Shown here: in pieces, positions 1 to 8,419 of the stretch | How the letters are laid out: every line of letters begins with the position of its first letter | Numbering within the stretch: position 1 is the first letter of the stretch | Source of the DNA: Rhizobium leguminosarum | GTDB taxonomy: Bacteria; Pseudomonadota; Alphaproteobacteria; Rhizobiales; Rhizobiaceae | Direction: 5' to 3' | Assembly (NCBI RefSeq): GCF_002953715.1 | Contig: NZ_CP025012.1 | Location: forward strand, 3,038,001-3,102,000 | Length of the DNA: 64,000 nt | Position numbers and translations under genes: made by a program | Notes under the pieces: model-generated | The model's input: the letters and a program-made list of their open reading frames with translations, nothing else | The model's database searches: none | What the model was told of the DNA's origin: nothing

Positions 1-510
1 CTTGAGCGCATTGCGGCTCTCGGGCGCATAGCCGAGACGGAAGGTCTCGATGGTGCGCCCCGTCAATCCGCGGTCGCGCAGGTAGGCGCGCGCCCTCGCC
101 CCATTCGCCGTCTGCAGCTGATCCTGGAAAAATTGCGTCGCCATTTCCATGACGTCGATCAGCGAGCCGCGCTCCTTTTCGCGCTTCTCCATCACAGGAT
201 CGGCAAGTGGCATAGGCACGCCGGCCATATCGGCGATCTGCTGCACCGCTTCGGGAAAACTCAGGCCCTCCAGCTCGGTGAGAAAGCGGAAATGGTCGCC
301 GGTGACGCCGCAGCCGAAGCAGTGATAGCGGCCCTTTCGGTCCTCGCAATGGAAGCTCGGCGATTTCTCGCCGTGGAACGGGCAGCAGGCCCAGTAATCG
401 CCGCGCGACACGTTTGTCTTGCGCTTGTCCCAGCTGACGCGACGCGCAATCACGTTCGAAATCGGAACGCGGTCGCGAATATCATCGAGAAAGGTGTTGG
501 AAAAGCGCAT
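1..510 (-). CDS. dnaG: DNA primase DnaG, N-terminal part (runs off the left edge)
   Basis: Synthesises RNA primers for the replication fork. Only the first 170 codons lie in the window. Reading leftward from the ATG at 508-510, the protein starts MRFSNTFLDDIRDRVPIS and carries the CHC2 zinc-ribbon of primases: the ligand set C43-P-F-H46 and C64-F-G-C67 is intact, with the usual GEKSPSF link between the halves. The TOPRIM catalytic domain would lie beyond position 1. The gene is transcribed leftward, away from the gene-poor stretch at 511-1141 that must hold its promoter. Confidence 0.95.
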   Translation of the reverse strand, partial: MRFSNTFLDDIRDRVPISNVIARRVSWDKRKTNVSRGDYWACCPFHGEKSPSFHCEDRKGRYHCFGCGVTGDHFRFLTELEGLSFPEAVQQIADMAGVPMPLADPVMEKREKERGSLIDVMEMATQFFQDQLQTANGARARAYLRDRGLTGRTIETFRLGYAPESRNALK

Positions 511-1141
511 TTATACCTCTTGATCAGCCTTCATATAAGCTGCTTTGCCGCTCCACGCCATGAAACTTGTCATGAAAACCCGCTATTCACAGGCTATGCG
601 GCCATCATTGCCGCCTCCGGTTATCCAATCAACAACGCGTTATCGCCCCCTGCGACAGGGTGCGACATTATTGTCCCTTCGGAGCCGGAATTCTGCCGTC
701 AGAAAAGCTTGAGCAGGAGCGGCGACCTCTAACAGAATTGAGAGAAAATCTTTTGGAAACAAAAGATTATCCCCTCAGATGATTGCTCCTCATCATCCCT
801 AGCGCCACCTCCCGAGGATCCGCTTCGACGCCTCCCAAACCGCCGATTCCGGCAATTATTATTTTTTTGTAATTTGAATAAGCCGCCGCGCCGCAATAGG
901 TTCGATCTCAACAAAGCGATCCCCGAGCGAAGCACCATCCCTACCCCCGGCGCCGCTTCGCAAGGGTGCCTTTGCAAATACCCTCCGGCTTGGGCTTCGG
1001 CCCTGCGTGCCGGTGGACGCAAAGAGCAAGAAGGCAGGAGCGCCCCCAGCTCCTGCCTTCTTAAATTTTTGGCTCTCCTGCGACAACTCTCCCTTTAAAA
1101 TTAACCGCTTATCGATAAAATCGTTGACAGGCGGCGCTTGC
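511..1141. other. 630 bp stretch without a convincing gene
   Basis: No reading frame here looks coding: the short open frames are arginine-rich or low-complexity and lack a ribosome site. It must contain the leftward dnaG promoter. Visible structure: a 9-bp hairpin with a GAAA tetraloop (747-768), a short GCCG/CGGC hairpin followed by an AT-rich T-run (842-868), and a very strong rightward terminator (1028-1069). A rightward transcript ending at the terminator would not be a protein gene, so a small RNA or long leader is possible. No promoter could be assigned with confidence. Confidence 0.5.
1028..1069 (+). terminator. strong rho-independent terminator, rightward
   Basis: A perfect 14-bp stem (1028-1041 with 1049-1062) closes a 7-nt loop and is followed by AAATTTTT. 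On the opposite strand the stem is not followed by a T-run, so it acts rightward. No protein gene precedes it on this strand for at least 500 bp. Confidence 0.85.
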
Positions 1142-2071
1142 ATGAAAGATGTATGCGCCGAACTCCCTGGACCTCTCCAAATGGCTTTTACCGCGGATAA
1201 TCTTGCAGCAGACGATCGCTTTCTCGCTGCCATCCTCCATTGCGCCGATCAGATGCTCGCCATCTATCGCGAGAGCCCGCGCATCGCTTCGATCTTCGCC
1301 GCGCAGCAGCGCTGGCTGATGGCCCATGCCGGCTTTGCGCTTCACTACGGTTATTCCGACGACGGGAAGAGCGGCGGCCTCTATTCCGGCCGCTTCATCG
1401 ATTTTGCGGTCAGGAACAACATCGCCAGCCGCAACACGGCCGCGGCCTTCATGCAGGAAATGCTGGCCTATCGCTTCCTGCGACCGGTTCCCGGCCCCGA
1501 TAAGCGCACACGCTACCTCGAGCCCACCGAAATCGCCGAGCAGCATTTCACCCGATGGCTCGTCGCCCATATGATGATCCTCGACAGCCTCGACGGCGGT
1601 GAGCGCGCCGATAAGATCACCGCCAACCCCTCGGCGATGATGGCAGCGATCCAGCCACTGATTGCAAGGGCGATCATAGGAAGTGAAGCGGTGCGTAATC
1701 CGGGCGCCACCTTCAACCTCTTCAACTGGGCAAATTCCGGCGGGCTGGTGATGGACTACCTGATCTCGCGCCTTCCCGAATTTCCAAGGACGGCGGACCG
1801 CGTCGTGCTTGGCCCTCTGTCGCTCAGGGAAATCCGCGAACAGTTCATGATCTCCAACACCCATCTGAAGCGGCTTCTGATGCAGGCAGCGACCATGGAG
1901 AGTATCGGCTGGACCGAACCCTCCCGCAAGGGCGACTTCTGGCTGTCGGCCCATTTCATCCGCGAATATTGGAATTATCAGGCGGCGAAATTCGCCATCA
2001 TCGATGCCGCCGCCGAAGCGGTGCTCGGGCCTGCGGTCCGTGACGAACCGCAGGCAAGACGGGTTATCTAA
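1142..2071 (+). CDS. conserved-looking hypothetical protein, winged-helix-like
   Basis: A 309-residue soluble protein with no signal peptide or membrane segment. I do not recognise the family. The ATG at 1142 is chosen because the frame upstream of it runs through the strong terminator at 1028-1062. Residues of about 80-130 (RNNIASRNTAAAFMQEML, then a basic turn PGPDKRTRYLEPT) read like a helix-turn-helix with wing, and a second such segment (LSLREIREQFMISNTHLKRLL) lies near residue 220, so two winged-helix domains and a DNA-binding role are plausible. It converges on yqeY with a 3-bp gap. Confidence 0.75.
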   Translation: MKDVCAELPGPLQMAFTADNLAADDRFLAAILHCADQMLAIYRESPRIASIFAAQQRWLMAHAGFALHYGYSDDGKSGGLYSGRFIDFAVRNNIASRNTAAAFMQEMLAYRFLRPVPGPDKRTRYLEPTEIAEQHFTRWLVAHMMILDSLDGGERADKITANPSAMMAAIQPLIARAIIGSEAVRNPGATFNLFNWANSGGLVMDYLISRLPEFPRTADRVVLGPLSLREIREQFMISNTHLKRLLMQAATMESIGWTEPSRKGDFWLSAHFIREYWNYQAAKFAIIDAAAEAVLGPAVRDEPQARRVI

Positions 2072-2074
2072 GGC

Positions 2075-2530
2075 TTATCCGTTCAACAGTTCCTTGACGG
2101 TCGCCGATGCCTTGGCGAAATCCATCTGGCCGGCATAACGCTCCTTCAGCGCCGCCATTACCTTGCCCATGTCCTTGGCGCCCGCGGCACCGGTCTCGGC
2201 GATGATCGCCGAGACATTGGCGCGCACTTCGCCGTCCGAAAGCTGCTTCGGCATGAAATCCTGGATGACGATGATTTCGGCGCGCTCCTTGGCGGCAAGC
2301 TCCGGCCGGGAATTCTCCTCGTAGATCTTTGCCGATTCGTCACGCTGCTTCACCATTTTGGCGAGAATCTGCAGGATCTCGTCGTCGCTCGCCTGCTCCT
2401 TACCGGTGCCGCGGTTGGCGATATCGCGGTCCTTGACCGCGGCCTGAATCAGCCGGACGGTGGAAAGCCGCTCCGCATTCTTGGCCTTCATCGCCTCTTT
2501 CAGCTGGGTGGCGAGTTGATCGCGCAGCAT
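2075..2530 (-). CDS. GatB/YqeY domain protein
   Basis: A 151-residue stand-alone YqeY protein, homologous to the tail domain of the GatB amidotransferase subunit; members are thought to act near tRNA or aminoacyl-tRNA metabolism but the exact role is unsettled. The sequence is typical across its length: MLRDQLATQLKEAMKAKN, IQAAVKDRDIA, the charged helix around QRDESAKIYEE, IIVIQDFMPKQLS and the C-terminal GKVMAALKERYAGQMDF. The ATG at 2530 is preferred over a GTG three codons earlier because AGGAG sits 8 nt before the ATG but abuts the GTG. It is divergent from carA, as often seen in rhizobia. Confidence 0.9.
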   Translation of the reverse strand: MLRDQLATQLKEAMKAKNAERLSTVRLIQAAVKDRDIANRGTGKEQASDDEILQILAKMVKQRDESAKIYEENSRPELAAKERAEIIVIQDFMPKQLSDGEVRANVSAIIAETGAAGAKDMGKVMAALKERYAGQMDFAKASATVKELLNG

Positions 2531-2803
2531 GGTCTTCACTCCTGTTTTGATGCCGCTTCATAAACCACGCTGATGCGGGGGATCAAATAAATTGCGCGGT
2601 CATTGCGATAAAGCGCAGGAAAACGGCCGCAATCTCGGCTACAAAGATTGACCGCAAGCGATTGCGTGGCTATTTACCGCCACCTGCACCAAAATTCGTG
2701 ATCAGGCCTGAAGCGCGCGGCATTGCCGCGTCCACGCGCCTGCGAGATCAAAAGGCGGCGAGCCGCGGCAACGCGCGCACCGAACGCCGGAAACGGGATG
2801 AAG

Positions 2804-4009
2804 ATGACCGCGACAGCACCCTGGACAATCGAGAAGCCGACCGCCCTGCTCGTTCTTGCCGACGGCACGGTCATCGAAGGCAAGGGCATCGGCGCCACCG
2901 GCAAGGTGCCTGCCGAAGTGGTCTTCAACACCGCGCTGACCGGCTATGAGGAGATCCTGACGGACCCCTCCTATCTCGGCCAAATCGTCACCTTCACCTT
3001 CCCGCATATCGGCAATATCGGCACCAACGATGAAGACATCGAGGATTTGACCCCTGCCGCCCGCCATGGTGCCGTCGGCGTCATCTTCAAGGCCGATATC
3101 ACTGACCCCTCGAACTACCGCGCCGCCAAGCACCTCGACCAATGGCTGAAGGCCCGCGGCGTCATCGGCCTTTGCGGCATCGACACACGCGCGCTGACCG
3201 CCTGGATCCGTGAGAACGGCGCCCCGAACGCGGTGATCGCCCACGACCCGAACGGCGTCTTCGACATCGAGACGCTGAAGGCCGAAGCCAAAGCTTGGAG
3301 CGGCCTCGAAGGTCTCGACCTCGCCAAGATTGCCTCGTCGGGCCAGTCCTCGCAATGGACCGAAACGCCGTGGGTGTGGAATGAAGGTTACGGTGAACTC
3401 AAGGCGACGGACGCGAAATACCACGTCGTCTGCCTGGATTACGGCGTCAAGCGCAACATCCTGCGCCTGTTTGCCGGGCTCGGCTGCAAGGTGACTGTCG
3501 TGCCTGCCGCAACGAGTGCCGAAGATGTGCTCGCCATGCAGCCGGACGGCATCTTCCTGTCGAACGGCCCGGGCGATCCGGCGGCAACCGGTGAATATGC
3601 CGTGCCTGTGATCAAGACGCTTGTTAAGACCGATATCCCGGTCTTCGGCATCTGCCTCGGCCACCAGATGCTGGGCCTCGCACTCGGCGCGAAGACCGAA
3701 AAGATGCATCAGGGCCACCACGGCGCCAACCACCCTGTCAAGGACCATACCACAGGCAAGGTCGAGATCGTCTCGATGAACCACGGCTTCGCGGTCGACT
3801 CGAAGTCGCTGCCAGATGGTGTTGAAGAGACTCATATTTCGCTTTTCGACGGCACCAATTGCGGCCTGCGCGTCCTCGGCAAGCAGGTCTTCTCCGTCCA
3901 GCATCATCCGGAAGCCTCTCCCGGCCCGCAGGACAGCCACTATCTCTTCCGTCGCTTCATCAACATGGTGCGCGAGAAGAAGGGCGAACCGGCGCTCGCC
4001 GAACGCTGA
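2804..4009 (+). CDS. carA: carbamoyl-phosphate synthase small subunit
   Basis: Glutaminase subunit that feeds ammonia to CarB for arginine and pyrimidine synthesis. The 401-residue protein has the N-terminal CPSase_sm domain (residues 8-140, with TGYEEILTDPSY and GIDTRALT) and a C-terminal class I glutamine amidotransferase domain: nucleophile C284 in GICLGHQ, and the HHPE motif at 367-370. The ATG at 2804 gives the usual family length; an ATG two codons earlier is possible. carB lies 8 kb downstream behind unrelated genes, so the two are separately transcribed. A terminator follows at 4034-4058. Confidence 0.97.
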   Translation: MTATAPWTIEKPTALLVLADGTVIEGKGIGATGKVPAEVVFNTALTGYEEILTDPSYLGQIVTFTFPHIGNIGTNDEDIEDLTPAARHGAVGVIFKADITDPSNYRAAKHLDQWLKARGVIGLCGIDTRALTAWIRENGAPNAVIAHDPNGVFDIETLKAEAKAWSGLEGLDLAKIASSGQSSQWTETPWVWNEGYGELKATDAKYHVVCLDYGVKRNILRLFAGLGCKVTVVPAATSAEDVLAMQPDGIFLSNGPGDPAATGEYAVPVIKTLVKTDIPVFGICLGHQMLGLALGAKTEKMHQGHHGANHPVKDHTTGKVEIVSMNHGFAVDSKSLPDGVEETHISLFDGTNCGLRVLGKQVFSVQHHPEASPGPQDSHYLFRRFINMVREKKGEPALAER

Positions 4010-4033
4010 TTTCAAATAATGCCCGTTTAGATG

Positions 4034-4058
4034 AAGGCCCACCCAAGTGGGCCTTTTT
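4034..4058 (+). terminator. rho-independent terminator of carA
   Basis: GGCCCAC (4036-4042) pairs with GTGGGCC (4047-4053) around a CCAA loop, extended by an A-T pair on each side, and TTTTT follows at 4054-4058. It lies 25 bp after the carA stop. Confidence 0.9.
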
Positions 4059-4137
4059 CTTCATTCGTATATTGACCTCAACTTATCTTGAGGAATTACA
4101 GATCTGCCTGCAAACATCTGATGCGGGAGAAAACCGG

Positions 4138-4458
4138 ATGAACGGCGTTTTCTACAGGATCGACAAGTTCGCCGTGCCACCTCCGGCGCGCGACGAGTTC
4201 CTGATGCATATGGTGTGCACACATACATTGCTGCAGACGCAGCAAGGCTTCACTCGCCACTCTGTCCTGGAACAGGTCGCAGGCCCCGGCGAATTCAACT
4301 TCGTGACGATCGCCGAATGGGAAAATGCCGAGGCGTTCGAGCAGTCGCAGGCAGCGGTCACCGCCGCGCAGGCGACGGCGAACCTTAGTCCGCAGGAAAT
4401 GTTCGAACGGCTCGGCATCCGCGCCGATATCGCCGGCTACAAGCCGGTCGCAGCCTGA
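4138..4458 (+). CDS. antibiotic biosynthesis monooxygenase (ABM) family protein
   Basis: A 106-residue single-domain protein of the dimeric alpha-beta-barrel ABM family. It shows the family layout: beta strand FYRIDKFAVPP, the helix PARDEFLMHM, then a strand-turn (LEQVAGPGEFNFVTIAEWENAEAFEQSQAAV) typical of these small quinol- or haem-type monooxygenases. The true substrate cannot be told from sequence. The ATG at 4138 has GGGAGA 8 nt upstream. The gene converges on the MATE exporter with a 10-bp gap. Confidence 0.8.
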   Translation: MNGVFYRIDKFAVPPPARDEFLMHMVCTHTLLQTQQGFTRHSVLEQVAGPGEFNFVTIAEWENAEAFEQSQAAVTAAQATANLSPQEMFERLGIRADIAGYKPVAA

Positions 4459-4468
4459 TCAGGAGATA

Positions 4469-5872
4469 TCAGGCGCTGGCCGTCACTCCTTCGCGGCGAA
4501 GGAGAAGGTAGAAGCGCGCGCAGAGCATGACGGCGGCGGCTGCCAGCCCGACGAGGAAGCCGAACCAGATGCCGATGCCGCCGAAACCCAGCGGGAAGGC
4601 AAAGGCCCAGGCGAGGAAGAAGCCGATCGGCCAGTAGGCGATCAACGCCATGATCATCGGCACGCGTGCGTCCTTGAGGCCGCGCAGCAATCCGTTGGCG
4701 ATCACCTGTAGCCCGTCGACGAGCTGGAAAAGCCCGGCAACGACGATCAGCGGCCCAGCATAGGCAAGCACCTCGGGCGCCTCGGCCGAATTGACGTCGA
4801 GGAACCAGCTGCCGAGGAATTGCGGCATGGTGGCAAAGAGCACCGAACCCACCGCCGAAATGGCGCAGGCGAGGATCAGCACCATGATCGAAGCGCGCAC
4901 CAACCCCTGATAGTCGCCCTGCCCGTGCGCGACACCGACGCGCACCGTTGCCGCCTGGCTGAGGCCGAGCGGGATCATGAAGGCGATCGAGGCCCATTGC
5001 AGGGCGATGCCATGAGCGGCAAGCTCGATCGTGCCGATATGGCCCATCAGGAGCGAAGCCACCGTGAACAGGCTGACCTCGGCAAGGATGGTGACGCTGA
5101 TCGGGAAACCGAGGCGGATGACCTCCAGCAGCGCATGCCAGTCGGGCTTCCAGAACCGCACGAAGATCTCGTAGCGCCGGGTCTCCTCCCGTCGCTGCAC
5201 GAAAGCCAGGATGAAGAGGAAGCCGGCCGTCTGCACGACGACCGAAACGATCGCAGCACCTTCGAGCCCCATCGCCGGAAAGCCGAAATGGCCGAGCACG
5301 AGCATATAGGCGAAGATCGCGTTCATCACCAGCGTGGCGATGGTGACGTTGAGGATGATGCCCGCCTTGCCGATGGCGCTGACCAGCGCGCGCATGACGT
5401 TGAAGAGCAGCGCCGGCAGCACGCCGAACTGGCCGATCATGATGTAGCCGTGGGCGAGCTTGGCCACCTCGGGCTTCTGCTGCGCAAAGAGAAGGATCTG
5501 CTCCGAATTGAAGAAGGCCGGCTGCATGATGACCCAATAGGCGATCACTACCCACAGACCCATGCGCAGCGACCGGCGCACCGAGACGACGTCGCCGCGG
5601 CCATAGGCCTGCGCCACCATCGGAATGACGGCGATGGCAAAGCCCGAGCCGAAGATCAGGATTGTGAACAGGAACTGTGCCGCAAGCACCATCGCCGCCA
5701 GATGCTCGGCGCCGAGGCGGCCGACGATCATCACGTCGGTGGTGTTGATGCCGAGTTGGGCGAGTTGCGCGCCGATCAGCGGAATGCCGAGCGCCAGCGT
5801 TGCACGGAAATGTGCGCTCCAACGATTATCTGCTGTCGGCGCAAGTCTGCGCGCGTCGATCGGCGTGTCCAT
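4469..5872 (-). CDS. MATE family multidrug efflux transporter (NorM-like)
   Basis: A 467-residue inner-membrane exporter with twelve predicted membrane segments and two MatE repeats (about residues 30-190 and 255-420). Family features are GIPLIGAQLAQLGINTTDVMIVGRLG at the first helix and VRVGVAHGQGDY in the second half. It would expel cationic drugs or plant compounds by Na+ or H+ antiport. The start at 5872 keeps a 27-residue cytosolic lead. A 9-bp-arm palindrome lies about 100 bp upstream. Confidence 0.93.
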   Translation of the reverse strand: MDTPIDARRLAPTADNRWSAHFRATLALGIPLIGAQLAQLGINTTDVMIVGRLGAEHLAAMVLAAQFLFTILIFGSGFAIAVIPMVAQAYGRGDVVSVRRSLRMGLWVVIAYWVIMQPAFFNSEQILLFAQQKPEVAKLAHGYIMIGQFGVLPALLFNVMRALVSAIGKAGIILNVTIATLVMNAIFAYMLVLGHFGFPAMGLEGAAIVSVVVQTAGFLFILAFVQRREETRRYEIFVRFWKPDWHALLEVIRLGFPISVTILAEVSLFTVASLLMGHIGTIELAAHGIALQWASIAFMIPLGLSQAATVRVGVAHGQGDYQGLVRASIMVLILACAISAVGSVLFATMPQFLGSWFLDVNSAEAPEVLAYAGPLIVVAGLFQLVDGLQVIANGLLRGLKDARVPMIMALIAYWPIGFFLAWAFAFPLGFGGIGIWFGFLVGLAAAAVMLCARFYLLLRREGVTASA

Positions 5873-5973
5873 GACACCAGTCCTGTGATTGAAATATGCG
5901 TCGCCGCAGCTTGCGGCGAAATATCATCCGGACTTAGATCAAAGCTCCGCAAAGAACTACCCCAAATGAGGCA

Positions 5974-5994
5974 GATGATGAAAAATTCATCATC
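5974..5994. promoter_or_regulatory. 9-bp-arm palindrome between the TetA-like and MATE genes
   Basis: GATGATGAA (5974-5982) and TTCATCATC (5986-5994) flank AAA. It sits about 100 bp upstream of the MATE start and 20 bp after the stop of the leftward MFS gene. It could be an operator for the MATE gene or a weak terminator of the MFS gene; no T-run follows on either strand, which favours an operator. Confidence 0.45.
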
Positions 5995-6014
5995 ACATCA
6001 GCGTTTCTGATCGA

Positions 6015-7259
6015 TCAACCTGCCGCTTCCAACGCCTCGGCCGACTCACGGATCCGGACCCGAACGAGGAACACGCCGGCGGCCACCAGGATGAATAGGG
6101 CGGCGGCAAGATAGGGCGCGCCGGCAAAGGTGACCGGCGCCTCGGGCCGCGTGAAATAACCGAACATCTGCGTGAAGATCAGCGGCCCGGCGATGGTGGT
6201 GATGCTGCTGAGGCTGGTGAGCGCGCCCTGCAGCTCGCCCTGCGCCGAGGGCGGCACCATGCCGGCGGCAATGCTGCGCAGCGGCGGATCAGCGACGTTT
6301 TCCATGACAGTCGCAACGATGATGACATAGACGACCCAGCCCTCCCAGGCGAAGGCATAACCGGTGAGACCGACGGCCGAGAAGCAGAGGCCGAGAAGAG
6401 CGGTCTTCCACTCGCCGAGCACCGGCACGATCCGCGGCAGAACCAGGCCCATGACGATCGCGGCGCCGATGCCGTAAATACCGAGCGACAGGCCGATCTG
6501 TCCTTCGCTCCAGCCGTAGCGATAGGTCGAGACGAACGCCCAGACCGAGGGATAGACGGCATGTGCCAGGAAGAACAGGAACATGACGAGGCTGACCCAG
6601 CCGATGCCGGGATAATGGCGCATCTGGCGCAAAGCGCCGAGCGGGTTGGCGCGTTTCCACTCGAACCGGCGGCGGTTCTTCGCCTCCAGTGTCTCCGGCA
6701 GCAGGAAGCAGGCGGCGATGAAATTGACAAGCGATAGCGCGGCCGCGCCGAGGAATGGCACACGCGGGCCGAATTCGCCGAGGACACCGCCGACGACGGG
6801 GCCGATGGTGAAGCCGACGCCGAAGGCGATGCCGATCAGCCCGAAATTCTTCGCCCGGTTCTCCTCCGTGCTGATATCGGCGATATAGGCCGAGCAGGTG
6901 GCGAAACTGCCGCCGCTAATGCCGGCCAGCACGCGGCCGACGAACAGCATCCAGAAGCTGGTGGCAATGCCGCAGATGAAATTGTCGATCGCGAAGGTCA
7001 GCACCGAAAGCAAAAGGATCGGCCGGCGGCCGAAACGGTCGGACAGATTTCCGAGCAGCGGCGCGAACAGGAATTGCATGCCGGCATAGACCAGCATCAG
7101 CCAGCCGCCGTCGATCGCCGCGTCGCTGACGCTGCCGCCGGTCAGTTGCTCCAGATAGGCGGGCAGCACCGGCATGATGATGGCGATGCCGATAATGTCG
7201 AGGAAGAGGATGATGAAGACCAGGAAAAGGCCGCGGCGAACGAATTTAGGGTCAAGCAT
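6015..7259 (-). CDS. MFS efflux transporter, TetA/TCR-like
   Basis: A 414-residue major-facilitator protein of the drug:H+ antiporter-1 group. Motif A of MFS is present after helix 2 (GNLSDRFGRRPILL), motif B-like GRVLAGISGGS follows in helix 4, and motif C (GIAFGVGFTIGPVVGGVLG) in helix 5 marks it as an exporter. Sequence resembles tetracycline-resistance TetA-type pumps, but substrate is not proven. Twelve membrane segments are expected. The MATE gene lies next downstream on the same strand after 142 bp. Confidence 0.9.
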   Translation of the reverse strand: MLDPKFVRRGLFLVFIILFLDIIGIAIIMPVLPAYLEQLTGGSVSDAAIDGGWLMLVYAGMQFLFAPLLGNLSDRFGRRPILLLSVLTFAIDNFICGIATSFWMLFVGRVLAGISGGSFATCSAYIADISTEENRAKNFGLIGIAFGVGFTIGPVVGGVLGEFGPRVPFLGAAALSLVNFIAACFLLPETLEAKNRRRFEWKRANPLGALRQMRHYPGIGWVSLVMFLFFLAHAVYPSVWAFVSTYRYGWSEGQIGLSLGIYGIGAAIVMGLVLPRIVPVLGEWKTALLGLCFSAVGLTGYAFAWEGWVVYVIIVATVMENVADPPLRSIAAGMVPPSAQGELQGALTSLSSITTIAGPLIFTQMFGYFTRPEAPVTFAGAPYLAAALFILVAAGVFLVRVRIRESAEALEAAG

Positions 7260-7397
7260 GAGGCATCTCTACAGCGGTTGGTTCTGAAAAGACGATCTCA
7301 TCGCCGAGAAAATGACATAGCTCAGAAAAGAAACCGAAACAATCCGTGAACATTTCAAAGTTTTTGATAATGCTCAACGGGAACTTTGTGAGAGGCC

Positions 7398-8309
7398 TCA
7401 ACCGGAGGCCGCGCGCTGCCGATCCAGCTTCAGAAAATCGATGAAAGCGCGTAACGGTGCCGGCATATGCCGTCGGCTGGCGTAGTAGAGATATGGGCCG
7501 GAAAATTCGCTCACCCAATCGTCGAGGATAGCGACCAGTTGACCGGAGGCGAGGCTCGGTTCCAGAAGCTCCTGGAATGAGCCGATGATGCCCAGTCCCG
7601 CGATCGCCGCGGCAAGCTCCACCTCGATTGAATTGGAAGTCAGCGCACCGCTCGGCGAGATGGCCAGAGTCTCGCCGCCACGCTCGAATTCCCAGGTGAG
7701 CGCGGCCCCGCTGAGGAAACGGTGCCGGATACAGTTGTGCTCCAGCAGATCACGCGGATGCTGCGGTACGCCCCTTTCCTGGAGATAGGCCGGCGAAGCG
7801 GCGGTGATGTAGCGCTGCCGGCGCGGGCCGATCGGTACAGCGATCATGTCGCGCTCGATCCGCTCGTCATAACGGATGCCGGCATCGAAACCGGCGGCGA
7901 GCACGTCGATGAACGTATCCTCGGCGACGATCTCCAGCTCGATCTCGGGATAAAGCTTCAGGAACCGGCAGGCAATGTCGGGCAAGAACAGCCGCGCCGC
8001 GATCGTCGGCACATTGAGCCGCAGCGTGCCGGCCGGCCTGTCGCGGAAACTGTCGAGCGCGCCGAGTGCGGCCGCGACCTCACTGAGCGCCGGCGCCAGC
8101 TGCGCCAGCAATCGTTCGCCGGCGGCCGTCGGCGTGACGCTGCGCGTCGTCCGGTTGAGCAGGCGCACGCCGAGCCGCTCCTCCAGCCGCCTGAGCGACT
8201 CGCTCAGCGAAGACGCTGAAACCCCGCGCTTGCGGGCGGCGGCGCGGAAGCTTCGCTCCCTTGCAATTGCCGTGAAGGCATCCAGATCACTCAGGGGAAG
8301 ATCGTTCAT
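7398..8309 (-). CDS. LysR family transcriptional regulator
   Basis: A 303-residue LysR regulator. The N-terminal winged HTH (residues 5-65) contains FTAIARERSFRAAARKRGVSASSLSESLRRLEERLGVRLLNRTTR, and the effector domain starts near residue 92. It is divergent from the aldo/keto reductase gene at 8420 with a 110-bp shared intergenic region, the classic arrangement for a LysR protein controlling its neighbour and itself. The effector is unknown. Confidence 0.93.
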   Translation of the reverse strand: MNDLPLSDLDAFTAIARERSFRAAARKRGVSASSLSESLRRLEERLGVRLLNRTTRSVTPTAAGERLLAQLAPALSEVAAALGALDSFRDRPAGTLRLNVPTIAARLFLPDIACRFLKLYPEIELEIVAEDTFIDVLAAGFDAGIRYDERIERDMIAVPIGPRRQRYITAASPAYLQERGVPQHPRDLLEHNCIRHRFLSGAALTWEFERGGETLAISPSGALTSNSIEVELAAAIAGLGIIGSFQELLEPSLASGQLVAILDDWVSEFSGPYLYYASRRHMPAPLRAFIDFLKLDRQRAASG

Positions 8310-8419
8310 TGTGCATTTTTCCGTACGGCCCGTTCGACACTATCCGGATTGTCGCACAAATGCGAAAGCGGTAAAACGGCGTCCGGCAGCGCCACCCGGC
8401 ACAGAAGAAGGAGAAGACA

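Noticed and set aside
511..1069. tmRNA (ssrA) or a SAM-II riboswitch in the dnaG upstream region
   Set aside because: No tag-peptide frame or tRNA-like acceptor was found, and the downstream genes are not methionine genes.
4437..5822. A 461-codon frame overlapping the MATE gene on the same strand
   Set aside because: Out-of-frame translation full of Arg, His and Pro; the other frame gives a perfect MATE transporter.
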